Part shown: positions 61,146 through 64,000 of the stretch, one piece after another
Layout of the letters: each line of letters opens with the position of its first letter
How positions within the stretch are numbered: position 1 is the stretch's first letter
NCBI RefSeq assembly: GCF_000159095.1
Contig: NZ_GG666296.1
Location: 165,422 to 229,421, forward strand
Length of the DNA: 64,000 nt
From: Anaerococcus tetradius ATCC 35098
GTDB taxonomy: Bacteria > Bacillota > Clostridia > Tissierellales > Peptoniphilaceae
Reading direction: 5' to 3'
Notes under the pieces: generated by a model
Database searches by the model: none
What the model was told of the DNA's origin: nothing
The model's input: the letters and a program-made list of their open reading frames with translations, nothing else
Made by a program: the position numbers and the translations under genes

Positions 61146-61769
61146 ATGCCTAAAGTAGATATTTTAAACATTAAGGGAGAAAATGTTGGTTCTTTAGAGC
61201 TAAACGAAACTCTATTTAATACAGAAATAAGCGAACATGCCGTTTATGAAGTAGTTAAAAACCAACTAGCAAATAAAAGACAAGGTACACAATCTGCGAA
61301 AACTCGTTCAGAAGTTCGTGGTGGTGGACGTAAACCATTTAGACAAAAGGGAACAGGACGTGCCCGTCAAGGTTCAATCAGAGCTCCTCACTACACAGGC
61401 GGTGGAGTTGTATTTGCACCAAAGCCAAGAGATTATAGTTACAAAGTTCCAAAGAAACTAAGAAGAAAAGCATTATATTCAGTTCTTACATCAAAGCTTA
61501 ACGACAATGAATTAGTAGTTCTTGATAGCCTAAGCTTAGAAAACGCTAAAACAAAAGAAGCTGTTAAAGTTCTTGAAGCAGTAAATGCTGGTAAGAAAGC
61601 ATATGTAGTTACAGCTGAAAATGACACACTAGTATATAGATCATTTAGAAATATCGAAGGAGTAGATGTCGCAGCTGCAAGCCTAATCAATGTTTATGAC
61701 TTAGTTAGACACAACAAGTTAGTTATCACAAAGGATGCGATTGCTAAGCTTGAGGAGGTATTTATCTAA
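61146..61769 (+). CDS. rplD: Ribosomal protein uL4
   Basis: A 207-residue protein lining the exit tunnel. The long loop with [34 protein letters not shown] is present near residues 50-85. The stop TAA overlaps the rplW ATG by one base (TAATG), so the two are coupled. In enterobacteria L4 autoregulates this operon; whether that holds here is unknown. Confidence 0.97.
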   Translation: MPKVDILNIKGENVGSLELNETLFNTEISEHAVYEVVKNQLANKRQGTQSAKTRSEVRGGGRKPFRQKGTGRARQGSIRAPHYTGGGVVFAPKPRDYSYKVPKKLRRKALYSVLTSKLNDNELVVLDSLSLENAKTKEAVKVLEAVNAGKKAYVVTAENDTLVYRSFRNIEGVDVAAASLINVYDLVRHNKLVITKDAIAKLEEVFI

Positions 61770-62062
61770 TGAAATCACCTTACGAAATAATCAAAAGACC
61801 AATAATCACAGAAAAAAGCATGGAAATGCTTGACAGTAACAAATACACTTTTGAAGTAGACAAGAATGCAAACAAACCAGAAATCAAAGCTGCAATAGAA
61901 GCTATTTTTGACGGAGTTAAAGTTAAAAAAGTAAGAACTATGAACTTTACTGGAAAATCTGTAAGAACAAGATACGGATATGGTAAAAGAGCTGACTGGA
62001 AAAAAGCTATCGTAACATTAACAGAAGATAGTGCAGATATTGAATACTTCGATGGACTATAA
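61769..62062 (+). CDS. rplW: Ribosomal protein uL23
   Basis: A 97-residue protein at the exit-tunnel mouth, where trigger factor docks. The start [20 protein letters not shown] and the [15 protein letters not shown] segment are typical. It is coupled to rplD by a one-base overlap, and rplB follows after 11 bp. Confidence 0.97.
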   Translation: MKSPYEIIKRPIITEKSMEMLDSNKYTFEVDKNANKPEIKAAIEAIFDGVKVKKVRTMNFTGKSVRTRYGYGKRADWKKAIVTLTEDSADIEYFDGL

Positions 62063-62073
62063 GGAGGGTTTAA

Positions 62074-62907
62074 ATGGCTATTAGAAAATTAAAACCAACT
62101 TCAAACGGTCATAGAAATATGTCTGTTTCAACATTCGAAGAAATTACTACAGACAGACCAGAAAAAAGTCTTACAGTTGATCTAAAATCAAAGGGTGGTA
62201 GAAACAACACAGGTAGGACAACAGTTAGATTCCGTGGTGGCGGAGTTAAGAGAAGATACAGAATAATCGACTTTAAAAGAGATAAAGACAATATCCCAGC
62301 TAGAGTTAAAACTATAGAATACGATCCAAATAGATCAGCAAACATTGCCCTAGTTGCTTATGCTGATGGTGAAAAGAGATATATCCTTGCTCCAAAGGGA
62401 CTAAAAGTTGGAGATGTTATTGAATCAGGAAGTGAAGCTGATATCAAAGCAGGTAACGCTCTAGAATTAAAAGATATTCCAGTAGGTACAACAATCCACA
62501 ACATCGAGCTTAGAGCAGGTCGTGGTGCAGTACTTGTAAGAAGTGCAGGAGTTGGAGCTCAACTTATGGCTAAAGAAGGAAACTTCGCAACACTTAGACT
62601 TCCATCAGGTGAAATGAGAATGATCCACCTAAACTGCAAGGCTACAATCGGAGTTGTAGGAAATGCTGAACACGAACTTATTAGAATTGGTAAGGCTGGT
62701 AAGAGCAGATATCTAGGTAGAAGACCTCACGTAAGAGGATCTGTAATGAACCCTGTTGACCATCCACATGGTGGTGGTGAAGGTAGAACACCAATTGGTA
62801 GACCAGCACCAATGACACCATGGGGTAAAAAAGCTATCGGTGTTAAGACAAGAAACACTAAAAAACAATCTGAATCTTACATCGTAAGAAGAAGAAACGA
62901 AAAATAG
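62074..62907 (+). CDS. rplB: Ribosomal protein uL2
   Basis: A 277-residue core large-subunit protein. Markers are [22 protein letters not shown] near residue 40-60 and the essential [15 protein letters not shown] region near 223-237, with the histidine close to the peptidyl transferase centre. AAGGAGG precedes the ATG. Confidence 0.98.
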   Translation: MAIRKLKPTSNGHRNMSVSTFEEITTDRPEKSLTVDLKSKGGRNNTGRTTVRFRGGGVKRRYRIIDFKRDKDNIPARVKTIEYDPNRSANIALVAYADGEKRYILAPKGLKVGDVIESGSEADIKAGNALELKDIPVGTTIHNIELRAGRGAVLVRSAGVGAQLMAKEGNFATLRLPSGEMRMIHLNCKATIGVVGNAEHELIRIGKAGKSRYLGRRPHVRGSVMNPVDHPHGGGEGRTPIGRPAPMTPWGKKAIGVKTRNTKKQSESYIVRRRNEK

Positions 62908-62916
62908 GGGGATATA

Positions 62917-63204
62917 ATGGCAAGATCTATAAAAAAAGGACCATTTGTCGATGATCATTTAATGAAGAAAATTGACGAATTAAATGAAAAAAATGAGAAA
63001 AAAGTAATTAGGACTTGGTCAAGACGTTCTACAATATTCCCTGAATTTGTAGAACACACTATCGCAGTTCATGACGGTAGAAAACACGTTCCAATATATA
63101 TAACAGAAGACATGGTAGGACACAAATTAGGTGAGTTCGTACCAACTAGAACATTCAGAGGCCACGCTAAAAAGGCTACTGAAATGAAAAGCAAAATGAG
63201 ATAG
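62917..63204 (+). CDS. rpsS: Ribosomal protein uS19
   Basis: A 95-residue small-subunit head protein. [39 protein letters not shown] and [16 protein letters not shown] are family signatures. It follows rplB after 9 bp with a GGGGGA site. Confidence 0.98.
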   Translation: MARSIKKGPFVDDHLMKKIDELNEKNEKKVIRTWSRRSTIFPEFVEHTIAVHDGRKHVPIYITEDMVGHKLGEFVPTRTFRGHAKKATEMKSKMR

Positions 63205-63214
63205 GAGAGAAACT

Positions 63215-63562
63215 ATGGAAGTTAAAGCAATAGCTAAATATCAAAGAATTTCTCCTCTTAAAGTTCATTATATAGCTAGAGAAATTAGAGGCAAACAAGT
63301 AGATGAAGCACTTAACATTTTAAGATTTACTAACAAAAAAGGTGCTAAACTTCTTTCAGATGTACTAAAAAGTGCCATTGCCAATGCTGAAAACAATAAC
63401 GGACTTGATAGAGCTAACCTTTATGTTAAAAAAGCATATGCTAACGATGCTCCAACAATGAAAAGATGGCATCCAAAGGCTAAAGGTGCCGCATATCCAA
63501 TACTAAAAAGATCAAGTCATATCGGCGTAGTGCTAGCAGATATAGAAGATACGGAGGAATAA
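63215..63562 (+). CDS. rplV: Ribosomal protein uL22
   Basis: A 115-residue protein whose long hairpin lines the exit tunnel. [22 protein letters not shown] and [22 protein letters not shown] match the family. The stop codon is one base before the rpsC start, so the genes are coupled. Confidence 0.98.
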   Translation: MEVKAIAKYQRISPLKVHYIAREIRGKQVDEALNILRFTNKKGAKLLSDVLKSAIANAENNNGLDRANLYVKKAYANDAPTMKRWHPKAKGAAYPILKRSSHIGVVLADIEDTEE

Positions 63563-63563
63563 G

Positions 63564-64000
63564 ATGGGCCAAAAAGTAAACCCTAAAGGATTTAGAGTAG
63601 GTGTTATCAGAGACTGGGATTCAAAATGGTTCGCTGACAAGAAAGATTTCTCAGAGCTATTAGTTGAAGATTATAACATCAGAAAAATAGTTAAAAAAGA
63701 AGTATATGATGCAGGAATTGCAGATATAGAAATAGAAAGAGCAGTAAACAACCTAAAGATTACAATATTCGCTGCAAAGCCAGGTATGGTAATCGGCAAG
63801 GGCGGAGCAGGAGTTGAAGAGTTAAAGAAGAAACTTGAAAAGGCTGCCCCATCTAAGAGAATCATCATCAACGTTGAAGAAATCAAATACCAAGACCTTG
63901 CTGCACAACTTGTTGCTGAAAGTATTGCAAGCCAACTAGAAAACAGAGTAGCTTTTAGACGTGCTATGAAACAATCTATCCAAAGAACAATGAGAGCTGG
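63564..64000 (+). CDS. rpsC: Ribosomal protein uS3, C-terminus cut by window end
   Basis: I read this frame by hand from the ATG at 63564 behind CGGAGGAATAAG. About 145 codons are visible. The start [20 protein letters not shown], the KH-domain loop [16 protein letters not shown] and [16 protein letters not shown] are characteristic of S3. The remaining third, and the usual next genes rplP and rpmC, lie beyond the window. Confidence 0.97.
   Translation, partial: MGQKVNPKGFRVGVIRDWDSKWFADKKDFSELLVEDYNIRKIVKKEVYDAGIADIEIERAVNNLKITIFAAKPGMVIGKGGAGVEELKKKLEKAAPSKRIIINVEEIKYQDLAAQLVAESIASQLENRVAFRRAMKQSIQRTMRA

Noticed and set aside
1-64000. Prophage, insertion sequence or integrated element
   Set aside because: No integrase, transposase, phage structural gene or flanking duplication was found in any frame inspected.

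Overview
The window is AT-rich, with arginine mostly AGA/AGG, strong AGGAGG-type ribosome binding sites and sigma-A promoters. It carries a T-box, a TPP riboswitch and an S10 ribosomal operon of the Firmicutes type. It looks like chromosome from an anaerobic, fermentative Gram-positive of the Peptoniphilaceae type (Anaerococcus-like). That placement is inference from gene content and style, not a marker-gene match. No tRNA, rRNA, CRISPR array, insertion sequence or prophage was seen.

Layout. 1-5086: a TetR regulator cut by the window edge, divergent from an ABC ATPase and a giant FtsX-type permease with a long coiled coil. 5090-10285: a thiazole/thiamine operon (thiS-F-G-H-W-M-E) behind a TPP riboswitch, with a second structured element just before thiS. 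10373-11099: glutaredoxin-like protein and dihydrofolate reductase on the minus strand. 11240-16106: mglBAC-type sugar ABC transporter followed by a BadF/NagK-type kinase. 16386-18374: transketolase. 18493-23198: GntR regulator divergent from a zinc dehydrogenase and a TRAP transporter (dctPQM). 23309-25796: paired half-size chromate transporters and a LarA-family enzyme. 25917-29689: an unusual regulator divergent from an M20 amidohydrolase and a two-piece membrane transporter (DUF3100). 29811-31466: a GH13 alpha-glucosidase.

31560-46554 is the metabolic heart of the window. A hexuronate operon (uxuB, uxuA, uxaC, KDPG aldolase, KDG kinase) lies behind a consensus promoter with two LacI/CcpA-type operators. 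Next come three Gfo/Idh/MocA oxidoreductases, a sugar isomerase/epimerase-like TIM barrel, a GPH symporter, a cytoplasmic GH3 enzyme and a KdgT permease. Together they suggest uptake of intact glycosides or uronides, cytoplasmic processing, and feeding of released hexuronate to pyruvate and glyceraldehyde 3-phosphate. The oxidoreductase/epimerase set has no obvious job in the textbook Ashwell pathway and is the best candidate here for an undescribed pathway.

46609-54064: T-box-controlled brnQ, a YeiE/YeiH-like LysR-exporter pair, a pyrophosphate-type phosphofructokinase, a Crp/Fnr regulator and an NhaC antiporter. 54328-57054: a secreted 908-residue coiled-coil protein with five 48-bp repeats. 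57243-59540: a CmpB-type membrane protein and a polyphosphate:AMP phosphotransferase. 59938-64000: an AT-rich leader and the S10 operon (rpsJ, rplC, rplD, rplW, rplB, rpsS, rplV, rpsC), with rpsC cut by the window end.
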